Positions 63,083-64,000 of a stretch of 64,000 nt of DNA are shown piece by piece. The translations under genes were made by a program, and so were the position numbers. How positions within the stretch are numbered: the stretch's first letter is position 1; each line of letters begins with the position of its first letter. The stretch spans positions 186,001 through 250,000 of the forward strand of contig NZ_CALGPY010000006.1 of assembly GCF_937959485.1 (NCBI RefSeq), in the 5' to 3' direction. The notes under the pieces are model-generated. The model saw nothing but the letters and a program-made list of their open reading frames with translations, made no database searches and had not been told where the DNA came from. Source of the stretch: an uncultured Campylobacter sp. GTDB lineage: Bacteria; Campylobacterota; Campylobacteria; Campylobacterales; Campylobacteraceae.

Positions 63083-64000
63083 TTGAAAATAGCGTTTTTT
63101 GACTCGGGTATCGGCGGGCTGAGCGTGCTCGCCGAGGCTCTGCAGCGGTTCAGCGGGGCGGAGTTTTTGTATTTTGCCGACGAGGATCACGTCCCCTACG
63201 GCACGAAAAGTAGAGCCGAGATCGTGCGGCTGAGCCTCGATGCGGTCGGGTTTTTGGTCACGCACGGCGCGGACGCGGTCGTCGTTGCTTGCAACACCGC
63301 CACGAGCGCGGCTATCTCGGAGCTTCGCGGCGCATTTAGCGTGCCCGTCATCGGCATGGAGCCCGCCGTCAAGCTCGCCGCGGACAGCTTCGGCGCATGC
63401 CCGACGCTGCTCATCGCCACGCCGCTAACGATCGCGGGCGAAAAGCTCGCGCGCCTTGTCGGGCGGCTGGAGTGCGAGACGTGGAGCCTGCCGCTACCTC
63501 GTCTCGTGGAGTTTGCGCAGGATTTGGAGTTTGACTCGCCTGCGGTTCGGGCGTATCTGCAGGGGGAACTGGCTAAATTTGAGCTTGAGCGCCTCAGTTC
63601 GCTCGTGCTTGGTTGCACGCATTTTAACTATTTCAAGGACGTTTTGCGCGAAATTTTGCCGCCTCACGTGCGCATCATCGACGGCATCGATGGCACGCTA
63701 AATCGCCTTGCAAGTGAGCTGGGCGGAGGGCTAAAGCTTGCGCGCGGTGAGGATTTGCCCTCGCAGGCGACTAAATTTAACGCCGAGGGTGACCCAAAAT
63801 TTGATATAAATTCATCTGCGCAAGCCCACAAATTTGGCGCGGAAGGACGAGGCGCGGGCGGCGGACAGAGCGTAAGCGACGGTAGCTGTGGCGCCGAGTA
63901 CGACGCAGAGGGGTGCAGTGAGGGCGACACTGAAGGTTACGGCGAGAATGATGGCGAGCGTAACACAGAAAGGCGCGGCGAGAGCAAGCCCGATATGATA
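63083..64000 (+). CDS. murI: Glutamate racemase (C-terminus outside window)
   Basis: Supplies D-glutamate for peptidoglycan. From TTG 63083 (GGA 7 bases upstream) the protein reads LKIAFFDSGIGGLSVLAEAL, with Asp/Ser of DSGIGG, VVACNTATSAA (first catalytic Cys), VIGMEPAVK and LVLGCTHFNYF (second catalytic Cys). TTG 63071 in the same frame is an alternative. After LNRLASELGG, where the family should be near its final 30 residues, the frame enters about 75 residues of Gly/Glu/Asp/Ser-rich low complexity (KFNAEGDPKFDINSSAQAHK, then repeated AEG/SEG/TEG units) up to the window edge. Family length is about 250-270. At least 306 codons are present here. Confidence 0.92.
   Translation, partial: MKIAFFDSGIGGLSVLAEALQRFSGAEFLYFADEDHVPYGTKSRAEIVRLSLDAVGFLVTHGADAVVVACNTATSAAISELRGAFSVPVIGMEPAVKLAADSFGACPTLLIATPLTIAGEKLARLVGRLECETWSLPLPRLVEFAQDLEFDSPAVRAYLQGELAKFELERLSSLVLGCTHFNYFKDVLREILPPHVRIIDGIDGTLNRLASELGGGLKLARGEDLPSQATKFNAEGDPKFDINSSAQAHKFGAEGRGAGGGQSVSDGSCGAEYDAEGCSEGDTEGYGENDGERNTERRGESKPDMI

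Overview
The window reads as a chromosomal segment of a Campylobacter. The evidence is the gene content and order (thrS-infC-rpmI-rplT, a Campylobacter-type fdh locus with a TorD-like chaperone and a polyferredoxin, a PglB oligosaccharyltransferase, carboxynorspermidine synthase, EptC-like phosphoethanolamine transferase, Epsilonproteobacterial lipoproteins), -10 boxes without a clear -35, and a base composition nearer the middle than that of C. jejuni. An oral species such as C. gracilis would fit, but the species call is inference. No prophage, insertion sequence, CRISPR array or rRNA is visible.

Layout. 1-2576: the N-terminal 858 codons of dnaE (minus). 2.9-4.9 kb: aspartate/glutamate racemase and a dicarboxylate/amino-acid symporter. 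5.2 kb: tRNA(CAU). 5.5-6.2 kb: a frameshifted YccF/pilin-like chimera. 6.9-9.7 kb: DUF2130 protein and putP. 9.8-15.8 kb (plus): three-gene polar amino-acid ABC importer, a nuclease-like secreted protein, thiE, uppP and an EptC-like transferase. 16.4-18.7 kb: a PLP enzyme and a divergent DUF234 protein. 19.2-21.9 kb: DsbC-like protein, efp, a 77-residue SelW-like selenoprotein and a phosphoesterase. 22.3-26.3 kb: a patA-patB-ape1-like locus for peptidoglycan O-acetylation. 27.7-33.3 kb: metE, an outer-membrane protein and pglB. 33.6-40.4 kb: lipoproteins, small proteins, carboxynorspermidine synthase and an ArgO-like exporter. 40.7-47.2 kb: the formate dehydrogenase locus. 47.3-51.5 kb (plus): selA, selB and a second DsbC-like protein. 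52-54 kb: a spherulin-4/GH135-like domain joined to an autotransporter barrel, interrupted by one frameshift. 54.1-59.4 kb: rplT, rpmI, infC, thrS, a Bcr/CflA transporter and a kinase-like protein. 59.7 kb: tRNA-Glu. The end holds a lipoprotein, nfo, a Sel1-repeat protein behind a G14 tract, and murI running off the edge.

How the genes fit together. Selenium is the clearest theme: FdhA carries an in-frame UGA (residue 180) and a SelW-like protein carries one at residue 11. Both UGAs are followed by a 5-bp stem with an (S)GUGU loop, and selA-selB lie next to the fdh cluster. A second theme is the cell envelope: O-acetylation, EptC-like modification, UppP, PglB, DsbC-like thiol chemistry, several lipoproteins and a probable surface glycosidase.

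The most unusual whole-window property is the density of RAATTY words (AAATTT, GAATTT, AAATTC, GAATTC). They fill gene-free stretches, form the arms of several terminator hairpins and appear inside in-frame low-complexity insertions of otherwise conserved proteins (SelA, PatB, the TorD-like chaperone and probably MurI).
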